From Emticicia sp043780375 (GTDB taxonomy: Bacteria > Bacteroidota > Bacteroidia > Cytophagales > Spirosomataceae): DNA of 34,516 nucleotides. Positions 7,868 through 16,455 of the stretch are shown here, piece after piece (within the stretch, counting starts at the first letter, position 1; the number at the start of each line of letters is the position of its first letter). The position numbers and the translations under genes are program-made. Where the stretch lies: NCBI RefSeq assembly GCF_043780375.1, contig NZ_JAYWCU010000013.1, positions 1 to 34,516 of the forward strand, read 5' to 3'. Below the pieces are notes generated by a model that saw nothing but the letters and a program-made list of their open reading frames with translations, was not told where the DNA came from and searched no databases.

Positions 7868-10234
7868 TTAATTACAGCCTCCCAGTTGTGCATTAAAAAC
7901 TACACCATTTTCTACTTTGAAACCCGCATTGAGTAGGATAAACGTACCCGCTTGATAAAGCACATTACCACTCGTTACAAAATTTGTAGCGGTAATGTAC
8001 GAAGAGGTTTTTTGTTCTGGATTAGCCGTTGGAATATTATGCATAGGATTCATGAGTGAGATAGGACTGCTACTACAAGTACCGCAAGAAGTTTTTATGA
8101 CCACGGCATTTACTCCTGCATTGGTTAAATTGGTGTTGCCGAAAGTGGCAGTTCCTGTGTGGAAACCAGTAGTATAATCATTTTCTTGGGTATCAACTAC
8201 GAGCGAATGAGTTGCATTAACATCACCTTTGATATAAGTAAGGTCATTTTCGACTCCACCTCCACTAATTGAAAATTTAGGTAGCCATTGCCCTAAATTA
8301 GTCAGTCTTGCAAAATAATAATCTCTGTTTCCTGCTGCAGTTAGGTTTGTTCCACCAAAATTAACTGTTGCTTCAAAAGAACCTATCAGGTGTACTTTTT
8401 CATTTTTATATGCTACACCACCACCACTATCAGTTCCGCTACCCCCTGCTTTATTTGCCCACTGCCATTGACCCGAACTATTCAATTTTGCAACTAAAAT
8501 ATCATACCCCTGTGTATTTGTTAAAGCAGGAATTTCACTTGTATTCGTATTTCCAAATTTCAGAAAATCGCCAGCGGCTGTAATAAAACGACCACTTATA
8601 TAAATATCATCATTACTTCCAAGTGCCAAACTATAAGCTCGATTAGCAGAGCCAAATTGTGCATTATTCCCTGCTTTTGTTGCCCAAGCCCATGTGCCTG
8701 CCGAATTGACTTTTGCCACTACAATATCATCCCCTTTGGTCGGAAGTAGTGTAGTTGCACCAAAAGTAGGTGCATCGCTTGGATTTGCGGCATCATTGAA
8801 TTGATAAAAACCCACAATATATACTTCATTTGCCGAATTTGCTGCAATATCAGTTCCAATTTCGGTACTAATTGTAGTGGCAGTATTGGGTTGTGTTGGC
8901 GTTGTAACATACGCCCATTTGATAAATCTTATGGTTCCTCCAGGATTATAGGCGATTAAGATTTTTGCCACATATAATGTATAATTTCCAAGTGTATTTG
9001 GAATACTGACAGAACCAGAAGCCGCACTAAAAACGATAGGCGTTGCACTTTGCCCCACATAACCTGTAATATAAACACCATCAATGCCAGCTGTTGTGAT
9101 AGCCGTTGCATGGTCATTACCTACACCTCCTGCTGATAAAATCCAATTCCAATGCGTAATACCAGTTCGGGTTTCTATGGTTGCTACAAAAATCTCATTC
9201 AAGCCAGCACTTGTGAAGGATTCTGTTGTAGTAGTTGTGCCACTTGAAAGATTGTCAAATTTTACAAAATTAGCTGTTCCAAAATAATCCCCCATTACAA
9301 CAATATTATTCCCTTGAATTGCGATGTCATTGACAATTGCATTTGCTCCACCCCCTTGCACAACCCACAAAACTTGGTTAGCTGTATTCAATTGTACAAC
9401 AATAGCACTACCATTAGCAGGGTCAAAAGCAACAGGATTTCCATTAATAGTAAAACTTGTGATTCCTGTTAATTTTCCTCCCAAATACGTATTTCCATTG
9501 GCATCTTGCATCAGCGACATCACTTTAAAATTAGTATTATTCGTTGAAGCAGGGTTATAAGCTGACATGGTTTGAGTACAACTACTCGCAATTTGCCCAC
9601 AATTTAGCCGCATAATAAATGGATTTGATCCTACTCGAGTGAGTGTTTTATTGCCAAAAGAAGCATTTGGGCCTGCATATCTACCAGTAGCACAAGGTAC
9701 ATTAGTAATATCAACATCAAAACCCATTGTTTTATGAGAAGAGCCTGTTATAGAGTTATCTCCCTCTACTCCTGCACCTCCTGCACGGGTCGCACCATCG
9801 GCGAGCCAATTGCCATTTTTATCAAATCTTGCTAAAAAAATATCACTACTGCCAGCTGATATCAGTTGTCCAACAGTTTTAAAATCAGCCGTTCCGATAA
9901 AAGTTCCGATTGCCCACACTTGCCCATTCTGATAATCAATACCTCCTGCATAATCATAACTACTACCACCCATTCTTTTTGCCCAAGCCCAAGTGCCATT
10001 GGCATTGAGTTTTCCAATAAAAGCATCTTTTTGACCAGCCGATGAAAGTGCGGTTATTTCGTTGCTTCCCATGCCAAACCTCATAGTTGTTTCAAAATCT
10101 CCAGCAACATATATATTGCTTACACTATCAACTTCTATTCCTCTTCCATCTTCGCTTCCAGAGGTATTTGCCCCAATGCCCCCCTGCCCTTGTTGCCCAT
10201 TGCCAATTGCCATCAGTATCAAGTTTTGAAACAA
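7868..10234 (-). CDS. SBBP-repeat secreted protein, C-terminal part (downstream of frameshift)
   Basis: This is the larger downstream piece of a 3310-bp gene (7868-11177) split by one extra base. The first dozen or so residues before GGIGANTSGS are out-of-frame; genuine sequence resumes at about 10180. It consists of about 50-residue repeats with the SBBP (beta-propeller) signature: G.xNxIYVAG-x-F, an AKLNxxGxWQWA strand and AGG. At the C-terminus the repeat pattern ends and a 'coat-hanger'-type stalk follows (SGNVLYQAGTFILLNAGFKV ... NAQLGGCN), common in secreted Cytophagales proteins. It is probably a surface or extracellular beta-propeller protein; ligand unknown. If the frameshift is real, this part lacks a signal peptide and has no credible start of its own: the open frame begins with TTG inside coding sequence. 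Confidence 0.75.
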   Translation of the reverse strand: MFQNLILMAIGNGQQGQGGIGANTSGSEDGRGIEVDSVSNIYVAGDFETTMRFGMGSNEITALSSAGQKDAFIGKLNANGTWAWAKRMGGSSYDYAGGIDYQNGQVWAIGTFIGTADFKTVGQLISAGSSDIFLARFDKNGNWLADGATRAGGAGVEGDNSITGSSHKTMGFDVDITNVPCATGRYAGPNASFGNKTLTRVGSNPFIMRLNCGQIASSCTQTMSAYNPASTNNTNFKVMSLMQDANGNTYLGGKLTGITSFTINGNPVAFDPANGSAIVVQLNTANQVLWVVQGGGANAIVNDIAIQGNNIVVMGDYFGTANFVKFDNLSSGTTTTTESFTSAGLNEIFVATIETRTGITHWNWILSAGGVGNDHATAITTAGIDGVYITGYVGQSATPIVFSAASGSVSIPNTLGNYTLYVAKILIAYNPGGTIRFIKWAYVTTPTQPNTATTISTEIGTDIAANSANEVYIVGFYQFNDAANPSDAPTFGATTLLPTKGDDIVVAKVNSAGTWAWATKAGNNAQFGSANRAYSLALGSNDDIYISGRFITAAGDFLKFGNTNTSEIPALTNTQGYDILVAKLNSSGQWQWANKAGGSGTDSGGGVAYKNEKVHLIGSFEATVNFGGTNLTAAGNRDYYFARLTNLGQWLPKFSISGGGVENDLTYIKGDVNATHSLVVDTQENDYTTGFHTGTATFGNTNLTNAGVNAVVIKTSCGTCSSSPISLMNPMHNIPTANPEQKTSSYITATNFVTSGNVLYQAGTFILLNAGFKVENGVVFNAQLGGCN

Positions 10235-11177
10235 ACATATCGTAATTTAACCCTTGCTGAAATTGCTGTGAACCAATATAAAAACTTTGGGCATTTGTAG
10301 ATACGTTTAAATAAACCGACCCTGTAATGAAAACATCACCATTTGTTTTATTGGTGGCTATGCCAAATACCTCGTCATTAATCATCGTAATTCCAGCAAC
10401 TGCATTACAAATTGGGTTACCGAGATACTTTTGTTCTGATGACCTGACCCAATCCCAAGTAGCCGAAGAGCCATTGTCAGTCAATCTTGTAACAAATAAA
10501 TCATAGCCACGAATACAGTCAATGGTAGTAGCACCAAAGGTACAGTTTTGCTCATTGAAAGGAATTGCATCGCCAGCCGAAGTATCATAATATTCTAAAA
10601 TACCTCCTATATAAAGTTTTCCTGCATTATCCATCGTCATACATTGGGCTTTATCACCACTTATTCCACCAGCCTTCACTGCCCATTGCCACGTACGAAG
10701 TCCGCCAACATCACGGAGTTTTGCTACAAAAATATCATTCGAATATGCAAGATTTGGCTTTATAGTTGAGGTAATGGCTGGTTGTGAACCAAAAGTAACA
10801 GTATTAGAAAAAAAACCTGTTATATAAATATTGCTTCCATCGGGGCTGACGCTAATACCACGACTTTGGATTGAAATACCCGAATTCCCGCCAGCATTGA
10901 TAGCCCAAATTACAGTGCTATCTGGATTAAACTTGGCAATGTATAAAGTACCAGTTGCTGCCGATAAGGTAGTTCCGTTCGTAAAATTTAAAGATGAAGT
11001 AAAATGTCCAATCACGTAGATATTTCCATAATCATCGGTAGTTAAATCTTCAGAATTGGGTATCGAAATAGACGTAGAAGAAGTAATATTCCAAGCCGAA
11101 GAAATGGCTGGGCAAACTTGGGAATAGGTAGCTATTCTACTGATAATCAATAAAATAGCAAAAAAAGTAGTTTTCAT
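10128..11177 (-). CDS. SBBP-repeat secreted protein, N-terminal part (upstream of frameshift)
   Basis: ATG at 11177 opens a signal peptide (MKTTFFAILLIISRIATYSQ) followed by SBBP-type repeats: GNIYVIGHF, LYIAKFNPDSTVIWA, NIYITGFFSN, DIFVAKLRD and others. In-frame homology runs to WQWATRAGG. After this the frame reads a nonsense tail (HWGKYLWKRR...) and stops at 10128. The preceding frame continues the repeat as GIGANTSGSEDGRGI, so the two open frames are one gene. The junction is the G6 tract (C6 on the plus strand, 10179-10184): five G would restore a continuous protein of about 1100 residues. Transcribed from the promoter at 11200-11229. If truncated as read, the product would be a secreted half-propeller. 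Confidence 0.8.
   Translation of the reverse strand: MKTTFFAILLIISRIATYSQVCPAISSAWNITSSTSISIPNSEDLTTDDYGNIYVIGHFTSSLNFTNGTTLSAATGTLYIAKFNPDSTVIWAINAGGNSGISIQSRGISVSPDGSNIYITGFFSNTVTFGSQPAITSTIKPNLAYSNDIFVAKLRDVGGLRTWQWAVKAGGISGDKAQCMTMDNAGKLYIGGILEYYDTSAGDAIPFNEQNCTFGATTIDCIRGYDLFVTRLTDNGSSATWDWVRSSEQKYLGNPICNAVAGITMINDEVFGIATNKTNGDVFITGSVYLNVSTNAQSFYIGSQQFQQGLNYDMFVSKLDTDGNWQWATRAGGHWGKYLWKRRWKRNRS
10179..10184 (-). other. G6 homopolymer at the frameshift in the SBBP gene
   Basis: CCCCCC on the plus strand is six G in the coding strand. With six G the frame reads ...ATRAGG-HWGKYLW and stops; with five G it reads ...ATRAGG-IGANTSGS and continues for about 770 residues. The full span is 3310 bp, one more than a multiple of three. 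Either a homopolymer sequencing error, a mutation, or a phase-variable on/off tract in a surface protein. Confidence 0.75.
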
Positions 11178-11199
11178 GAGCTTTGAGATTGATTTATAT

Positions 11200-11229
11200 C
11201 AAAGTTCATATTTTTTAAGAGAAAATCAA
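11200..11229 (-). promoter_or_regulatory. Candidate promoter for the SBBP-repeat gene
   Basis: On the minus strand TTG (11227-11229) precedes GAACTTTG (11200-11207) by 19 bp. This is the right spacing and one mismatch from the -33/-7 consensus TTG...TAnnTTTG. The predicted start lies about 15-20 bp before the ATG. Confidence 0.48.
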
Positions 11230-11263
11230 CACTTTATTTCCGATTTCTATTTGTTGAATATTC

Positions 11264-11902
11264 TTATTTTGCCATTTCCTGAAATTCGGCAAATTCAGCT
11301 AATTCTTTACTATTTGTCTCGGCTAATTGTTTAAATTCCACTTCCCAATTCATTGAAGCGGCCAGTTGGATCATCATGAGTCCCACTTGACGATTGGCAA
11401 CTTTGGGTAAATCGCTCGTGAGTGCTTTGTCTTGCATTACTTTTTTTGCTTCGTTTAAGATATTCGTATAATCTTCATGGTTAAATTTATTGAGCCAACC
11501 TTGGTTAATATCATAAAATTTATAGTCAGTATCAATCGAAAGCACTTCAGCTTCTGGAAACTCTTCGATGATAAGTTTACGAGAAATATCATCTCGCTTG
11601 ACTTTCATTCTACCAAAGTCGAAACCTACCGAAACCTTTGCTCTTGAGATAACCAAAGCTTTTTTATTAACATTGAAAAACCCTAAAAACTCTTTTCTGC
11701 TGTTATGGTCATAGATTTCGGTGAAATATCCTTCTGCTACCACTACTTTAAAAACTTTTTCGATGCGTTCGAGTAGGAGGGTGGACTCTTGACGAAGCTG
11801 GTCTTTATTATCACGGAGTTTTTTGCCGTACATCCAATTGAAAATCTGCCAAGCGGCAATTCCGCCAATGGCAATGGCTACGAGAAAAAGCAAAATTTCC
11901 AT
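11264..11902 (-). CDS. DUF4230 domain-containing membrane-anchored protein
   Basis: This 212-aa protein has one N-terminal membrane helix (about residues 3-24, LLFLVAIAIGGIAAW), then a soluble domain resembling DUF4230. The domain shows a VFKVVVAEGYFTEIYD strand pair, FNVNKKALVISRAKVSVGFDF, an EEFPEAEVLSID segment and a helical end rich in Lys/Glu. Members are small anchored proteins of unknown function. The soluble domain is probably periplasmic, or cytoplasmic depending on insertion. It is divergent from miaA, with 91 bp between the starts. It lies 86 bp upstream of the SBBP gene on the same strand, but that gene has its own likely promoter. I see no catalytic motif and make no functional call. 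Confidence 0.78.
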   Translation of the reverse strand: MEILLFLVAIAIGGIAAWQIFNWMYGKKLRDNKDQLRQESTLLLERIEKVFKVVVAEGYFTEIYDHNSRKEFLGFFNVNKKALVISRAKVSVGFDFGRMKVKRDDISRKLIIEEFPEAEVLSIDTDYKFYDINQGWLNKFNHEDYTNILNEAKKVMQDKALTSDLPKVANRQVGLMMIQLAASMNWEVEFKQLAETNSKELAEFAEFQEMAK

Positions 11903-11993
11903 ATTTTTTTACTGTTGAATGAGAGAATTAATAAATTTAGAACAAATTTCTTGAAAAAATCTTAATTTTAGGCAAATTCATTAGATTAACAAA

Positions 11994-12932
11994 ATGCTCG
12001 TTTCAGAAAATTTGACTTCATCACTCACTAAAAGTAACTTGATTATTATTGCTGGTCCAACAGCAGTTGGCAAAACCCAACTATGTGTAAAACTGGCTAA
12101 ACTATTAGACACCGAAATTGTTTCGTCCGATTCTCGTCAATTTTACCGTGAGTTGAGTATCGGAACGGCAAAGCCTACACCCGAAGAAATGGCTGGGGTG
12201 GTGCATCATTTTGTTGATTCGCATAATATCAATGAGTATTATAGTGCAGGAGATTTTGAAAGAGATACGGTTAAATTATTAGAAGAAAATGTTTTTAAAA
12301 GAAAGAAAGTGGCAATCATGACGGGTGGGTCGGGCCTTTTTATCAAAGCTATTACCGACGGACTTGACGAAATGCCCGATGCTCCATTGGCTTTGCGTGA
12401 AACATTGATGCAACGACTCAACAACGGTGAACTCTATGACATGGTTGAAGAGCTTCAAAGACTCGACCCAAAGTATTGTCAAACTGCCGATTTACAAAAT
12501 TCGCAGCGAGTTGTACGGGCTTTGGAGGTTTGTTTGAGTACAGGAAAACCTTTTTCTTCGTTTCATAAAAAAGCACCAATTGAGCGAAATTTCAATATTA
12601 TAAGAATAGGAATCGAACGCCCACGTGAGGAATTGTATGAGCGAATAAATTTGAGAATGGATTTGATGATGAAAAATGGTTTGCTCGAAGAGGTGAAAAG
12701 TTTGATTGACTACCGACATCATAATGCTTTGCAAACGGTGGGTTATAAAGAGGTTTTTGATTATTTAGACGGAAACTGCGATTATGCCACACTGGTAGAT
12801 TTATTGAAACGTAACTCAAGACGTTATGCCAAACGACAAATGACTTGGTTTAAAAATCAAGATGCGTTTGAGTGGTTTTATGGCACTGATTTTGAAGGAA
12901 TAAAAACATGTATTTTTTCAAAATTGAGATGA
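11994..12932 (+). CDS. miaA: tRNA dimethylallyltransferase MiaA
   Basis: Transfers the dimethylallyl group from DMAPP to A37 of tRNAs reading UNN codons (i6A), in the cytoplasm. At 312 aa it has the normal length. Motifs are the P-loop GPTAVGKT (21-28), EIVSSDSRQFYRELSIGTAKP with the conserved Asp and Ser-Arg-Gln, HHFVD, GGSGLF, LQTVGYKE and the C-terminal RRYAKRQMTWF stretch that contacts tRNA. ATG at 11994 leaves a short non-conserved lead of about 14 residues before the first strand. Its stop overlaps the next gene's start as ATGA (12929-12932), implying translational coupling. Together with tsaD this puts two A37-modification genes in the same window, though they are not adjacent. Confidence 0.97.
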   Translation: MLVSENLTSSLTKSNLIIIAGPTAVGKTQLCVKLAKLLDTEIVSSDSRQFYRELSIGTAKPTPEEMAGVVHHFVDSHNINEYYSAGDFERDTVKLLEENVFKRKKVAIMTGGSGLFIKAITDGLDEMPDAPLALRETLMQRLNNGELYDMVEELQRLDPKYCQTADLQNSQRVVRALEVCLSTGKPFSSFHKKAPIERNFNIIRIGIERPREELYERINLRMDLMMKNGLLEEVKSLIDYRHHNALQTVGYKEVFDYLDGNCDYATLVDLLKRNSRRYAKRQMTWFKNQDAFEWFYGTDFEGIKTCIFSKLR

Positions 12933-13708
12933 AATTTAGCGTTTTTATATTCTTATTTTTCGGTTTTTTACAAAATTCCTTCGGACAAACGTTTGAAGAA
13001 ATGAGGTATTTGACAGTAGATAATACTATTTTTAAGCAATATCGACAGTTTTTTTATAAATATTACTTCCTCAATAATAAAGATACTTTACTGGTCAAAC
13101 TTTTTACAAAACCAGACCATATTGTGCCTTATGAAGAAAACTGGAAACTTGAATCGAAATCAAAATTGACTTTTGAACAAGATTATACAGCCATTCAACA
13201 AATTGCATTGACTGTTAAAGCGGGTGATTATTTTGGTCAGGAGTCGTTGCTACAATATGATTATTTGAATAAAGAACGCAGAGGTATTCGACATGAGCAA
13301 ACAGGTTTGGTGGAGGTTTGTAAAGATATTACGATTCGTTTGCCACGTGAAAATCATTTTTTGATAACCGAACTCAACCCATTTCCAGAAATAAAAGAAC
13401 CATTCGTCAAAGATAATGTTTGGCAAAGTACCACAACTACAAGCAATGTGGGCGGAAGTCAAAAATGGAAAACTTGGCAAGGGAGCTTGCAGATAAATTC
13501 TACTTATCGCATCAGAGATATTCAAACAATCAAGACAAATATTGGCTACTTAAAATGCTTTGTTGTAGAAGCCACTGCACAAAGTACGCTTGGCGAAACT
13601 CGTTTGGTGGCTTATTTCAATGAAGAATATGGCTTCGTAAAACTCAATTATACTAACATTGACAGTAGTTATTTAGTAATGGATATTTATTCGGTGAAGA
13701 AGTATTGA
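12929..13708 (+). CDS. Secreted protein of unknown function, coupled to miaA
   Basis: I choose the ATG at 12929, which shares ATGA with the miaA stop, giving 259 aa. An ATG at 12908 would add seven residues and overlap miaA further. The chosen start yields a clean signal peptide (MKFSVFIFLFFGFLQNSFG, then QTFEEM). The mature part looks beta-rich with scattered aromatics: WKTWQGSLQI, YLKCFVVEAT, LVAYFNEEYGFVKLNY. This is reminiscent of periplasmic proteins of the DUF3108/LolA-like kind, but I do not recognise a family. No lipobox Cys follows the signal peptide, so it is probably periplasmic or secreted. Function unknown; coupling to miaA may be chance packing. Confidence 0.72.
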   Translation: MKFSVFIFLFFGFLQNSFGQTFEEMRYLTVDNTIFKQYRQFFYKYYFLNNKDTLLVKLFTKPDHIVPYEENWKLESKSKLTFEQDYTAIQQIALTVKAGDYFGQESLLQYDYLNKERRGIRHEQTGLVEVCKDITIRLPRENHFLITELNPFPEIKEPFVKDNVWQSTTTTSNVGGSQKWKTWQGSLQINSTYRIRDIQTIKTNIGYLKCFVVEATAQSTLGETRLVAYFNEEYGFVKLNYTNIDSSYLVMDIYSVKKY

Positions 13709-13802
13709 GTAGTCGATTTCTAAAGGTGTGCTCTTTTCATCAAATTCGATAAACACTTTTTAATTAAAAGCATACTTTTTTTGAATTGACTTTTTAGCAA
13801 TT

Positions 13803-14411
13803 TTACTTCCAATAATCATATTGAATATAAGAAGCTGTTTCATCAGCAATCGCTTTTCCGTGTAATTTTGAAACGACATAAAGCGACATATCAATTCCTG
13901 CTGAAACCCCTGCCGATAGTATAATTCTACCGTTATCAACCCAACGTTTTTCAGGAAACAAAGTCGTATTTGGAGCAACTTGTCGCATTTGCTCAACTGC
14001 TTTGAAATGCGTAGTTGCAGAAAGTCCTTCGAGCAAACCAGCTTTTGCCAAAATCAACGAGCCAGTGCAAACCGTAAGCAATAACTCTACTTTTTTGTTC
14101 ATTTCTCGCACCCAATTTAGCAGTTTTTCGTTGTTTATTTCTCGACGAGTGCCAAAAGGTGTACCGTCAGCTCTGAAACCTCCACCACCAGGAATAAGTA
14201 AAATATCTGGAGTAGGACAGTTTTCAAAAGTATAGGTTGGCATTATAACCAAATTATTTCTGGCAGCAATGCTTGGTTTTTCGGCAACAGTGAAAACTTC
14301 AAAATGACCTTCACCACCACCTTGTTTTCCTGCTACCCCAAAAATCTCAAAAGGACCTGCAAAATCCAAAACTTCGACATCATCAAAAATAAAGATTGCT
14401 ACGGTACGCAT
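13803..14411 (-). CDS. DJ-1/PfpI family protein (isonitrile hydratase-like)
   Basis: 202-aa cytoplasmic protein of the class I glutamine amidotransferase-like superfamily. Landmarks: FDDVEVLDFAGPFEIFG with Asp16 in the L-D-x-x-G-P position, as in isocyanide hydratases; DILLIPGGGG; and the nucleophile elbow TVCTGSLILAKAGLL with Cys115. The later H-F-K and ILSAGVSAGIDMSL segments are also typical. The Asp at the first-helix position and the C-T-G-S elbow favour the isonitrile hydratase/ThiJ-like branch rather than the deglycase branch (Glu). The substrate is uncertain. There is no fused AraC DNA-binding domain. It is convergent with the secreted protein gene, and 200 bp separate its start from the cmk ATG. 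Confidence 0.86.
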   Translation of the reverse strand: MRTVAIFIFDDVEVLDFAGPFEIFGVAGKQGGGEGHFEVFTVAEKPSIAARNNLVIMPTYTFENCPTPDILLIPGGGGFRADGTPFGTRREINNEKLLNWVREMNKKVELLLTVCTGSLILAKAGLLEGLSATTHFKAVEQMRQVAPNTTLFPEKRWVDNGRIILSAGVSAGIDMSLYVVSKLHGKAIADETASYIQYDYWK

Positions 14412-14611
14412 AGAAAAGAGTTTAGAGGTAATTATGAATGTTTTGTCGTAATAATAAATTATTCTTAAATAGAAGAAATTAGAACGATTATTTAATCTAC
14501 TGATAATGAGCGATTTATATTCAATATTTAGGTTTTAGTGCATAGTACACTGAGGTTTCTCGTTGCTACTTTCGCAAATTAGGATTTTCTTTGCAAAAAA
14601 CTTTCCATTTG

Positions 14612-15304
14612 ATGAATAAAATTACCATTGCCGTTGATGGCTATTCGAGTTGTGGCAAAAGTACAACTGCCAAAAAAGTTGCCAAACGATTAGGGTATGG
14701 TTATATCGACACGGGAGCAATGTATCGGGCTGTTACTTTATACTTTTATCAACATTTAATTACGCTCACCAACGAAAAAGAAGTTATTAAGGCTCTCGAA
14801 AATATTCAAATAGAATTTCGGAGAAATCCCAATGACGGCAGAAATGAAACATACTTGAATGGCTTAAATGTGGAAGATGAAATTCGAAAATTGTACATTG
14901 CTAATCAAGTGAGCGAAGTAAGTGCTATTGCCGAAGTACGTCATGCGATGGTTGCTCAACAACGGAAAATGGGTAAAAAGAAAGGCGTAGTTTTAGATGG
15001 AAGAGATATTGGAACGGTAGTTTTTCCAGATGCCGAATTGAAAGTTTTTATGACTGCCGACCCAATTATTCGTGCCAATCGTCGACAAATTGAACTAAAT
15101 GATAGAGGTGACTTAGTAGATTTTGAAGAAATAATCGAAAATATTAAAAAACGAGACTTGATAGATACCACTCGTAAAGAAAGCCCACTTATGAGAGCAG
15201 AAGATGCTGTCTATATCGATACTTCATATATGACGCTTGATGAGCAAGTTGAAATGGTTTGTATTTTGGCAGACGAGGCATTGAGTAGAGCGATTAGAAA
15301 TTGA
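14612..15304 (+). CDS. cmk: Cytidylate kinase
   Basis: Phosphorylates CMP and dCMP with ATP. At 230 aa from the ATG at 14612 (MNKITIAVDG) it has the normal length. An upstream TTG at 14591 would add seven residues but breaks the usual start. Motifs: P-loop GYSSCGKST (10-18), YIDTGAMYRA for CMP binding, the inserted NMP domain, VVLDGRDIGTVVFPDAELK, a lid with RANRRQIELNDRGD, and DTSYMTLDEQVE near the end. It is followed after 29 bp by the FAD oxidoreductase gene, so they are probably co-transcribed. Upstream, TACTTTCG at 14567-14574 resembles a -7 box, but no matching -33 is visible. Confidence 0.96.
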   Translation: MNKITIAVDGYSSCGKSTTAKKVAKRLGYGYIDTGAMYRAVTLYFYQHLITLTNEKEVIKALENIQIEFRRNPNDGRNETYLNGLNVEDEIRKLYIANQVSEVSAIAEVRHAMVAQQRKMGKKKGVVLDGRDIGTVVFPDAELKVFMTADPIIRANRRQIELNDRGDLVDFEEIIENIKKRDLIDTTRKESPLMRAEDAVYIDTSYMTLDEQVEMVCILADEALSRAIRN

Positions 15305-15333
15305 ACATTTATCAGTAAATAATTTTTGTATTT

Positions 15334-16398
15334 TTGAAAAAACTTGATTATATAATCGTAGGGCAGGGAATTGCAGGTTCTTTATTGGCATATAAATTAC
15401 TGAAAGCCGATAAAAAAATAATTGTCTTGAATGACGAATCTTTGCCAACTTCTTCTCAAGTTGCTGGTGGAATTTTCAATCCCATTACAGGTAAAAACTT
15501 AGATAAAACTTGGTTAGCCGATAAAATATTTCCTTATCTAAAAGACTTTTATCTTTCGCTCGAAAAAGAATTTAATGCTACATTTTATCACGAAACAAAT
15601 CTTTATCGACCTTTTGCTAACGAGGAGCAACAAAAGCACTTTATGCGACTGACCGATGAATATGATTTAGGAAATTATATTAAAATTATATCGGCAAATA
15701 ATACCGAATATTCAGCTATTACTAACACTTTGGGGGGGCTTCATACGTCATTTGCAGGGTGGGTTAATGTACCAAAAATGATAGAGAATTTCCGCATACA
15801 TTTCCGTAATCGAGAGGTTTATCAAGCCGAAAAGTTTGTGCACGAGGCATTAGAAGTTTCCGAAAATGAAGTTATTTACAAAGATATTGAAGCAAAACGA
15901 ATCATTTTTTGTGAAGGTTATTATGCTTCTCAAAATCCATTTTTCAACTGGATTCCTTTCAATCCTGCTAAGGGCGAAACATTTTTGGCTGATGTAGAAG
16001 GTTATAATATTGCCGAAATAGTCAACCAAGGCTCTTGGATTATCCCTTTGGGTAATGGAAAATGTCGCATTGGCTCTACTTATGTTTGGGATAAACTTGA
16101 TTGGGAAACAACCGAAAGTGGAAGGGCATTAATTTCCAGCAAAATTGATAAGTTTTTGCTGCCATCTTACAAAATTACAAATCAAGAAGCGGGTATTCGT
16201 CCCACTACAAAAGACCGCCGCCCGTTCATGGGCAACCATCCGCTTCATAACAACGTATATGTATTTAACGGTCTCGGTACAAAAGGAGTTTCGCTTGCAC
16301 CATTTTTTGCCGAAGAAATGCTTTGTTTTTTAGAAAAAAATAAAGTTTTAATGTCCGAATCTAACATTAAGCGTTTTTATTCGTTATATTCGTTGTAA
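15334..16398 (+). CDS. FAD-dependent oxidoreductase (DAO/glycine-oxidase-like)
   Basis: 354-aa flavoprotein of the D-amino-acid-oxidase superfamily. The N-terminal Rossmann motif is VGQGIAGSLLAYKLL followed by an acidic end of the second strand (IIVLND). A second FAD region lies near IIFCEGYYAS, and the C-terminal FAD-contact region reads AGIRPTTKDRRPFMG and GLGTKGVSLAPFFAE. This resembles ThiO/glycine oxidase and the MnmC C-terminal domain, but no substrate can be named. The start is TTG at 15334 (LDYIIVGQG frame); no in-frame ATG exists between the cmk stop and this codon. It sits 29 bp after cmk and 57 bp before the next gene, forming a likely three-gene operon. Confidence 0.83.
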   Translation: MKKLDYIIVGQGIAGSLLAYKLLKADKKIIVLNDESLPTSSQVAGGIFNPITGKNLDKTWLADKIFPYLKDFYLSLEKEFNATFYHETNLYRPFANEEQQKHFMRLTDEYDLGNYIKIISANNTEYSAITNTLGGLHTSFAGWVNVPKMIENFRIHFRNREVYQAEKFVHEALEVSENEVIYKDIEAKRIIFCEGYYASQNPFFNWIPFNPAKGETFLADVEGYNIAEIVNQGSWIIPLGNGKCRIGSTYVWDKLDWETTESGRALISSKIDKFLLPSYKITNQEAGIRPTTKDRRPFMGNHPLHNNVYVFNGLGTKGVSLAPFFAEEMLCFLEKNKVLMSESNIKRFYSLYSL

Positions 16399-16455
16399 GA
16401 TTTTGCCTTTGGTTTTTTAGCAAATCGTCTGAATTCTTGGAAAAATTATAGAGGT

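Noticed and set aside
12908..12928. ATG at 12908 as the start of the secreted protein gene
   Set aside because: Adds MYFFKIE ahead of a cleaner signal peptide; the ATGA overlap at 12929 is the better start.
13760..13996. Minus-strand 78-residue open frame at the end of the DJ-1/PfpI gene
   Set aside because: Overlaps the conserved PfpI C-terminus in another frame and has no domain features.
14591..14611. TTG at 14591 as the cmk start
   Set aside because: The ATG at 14612 gives the standard N-terminus and length of cytidylate kinase.
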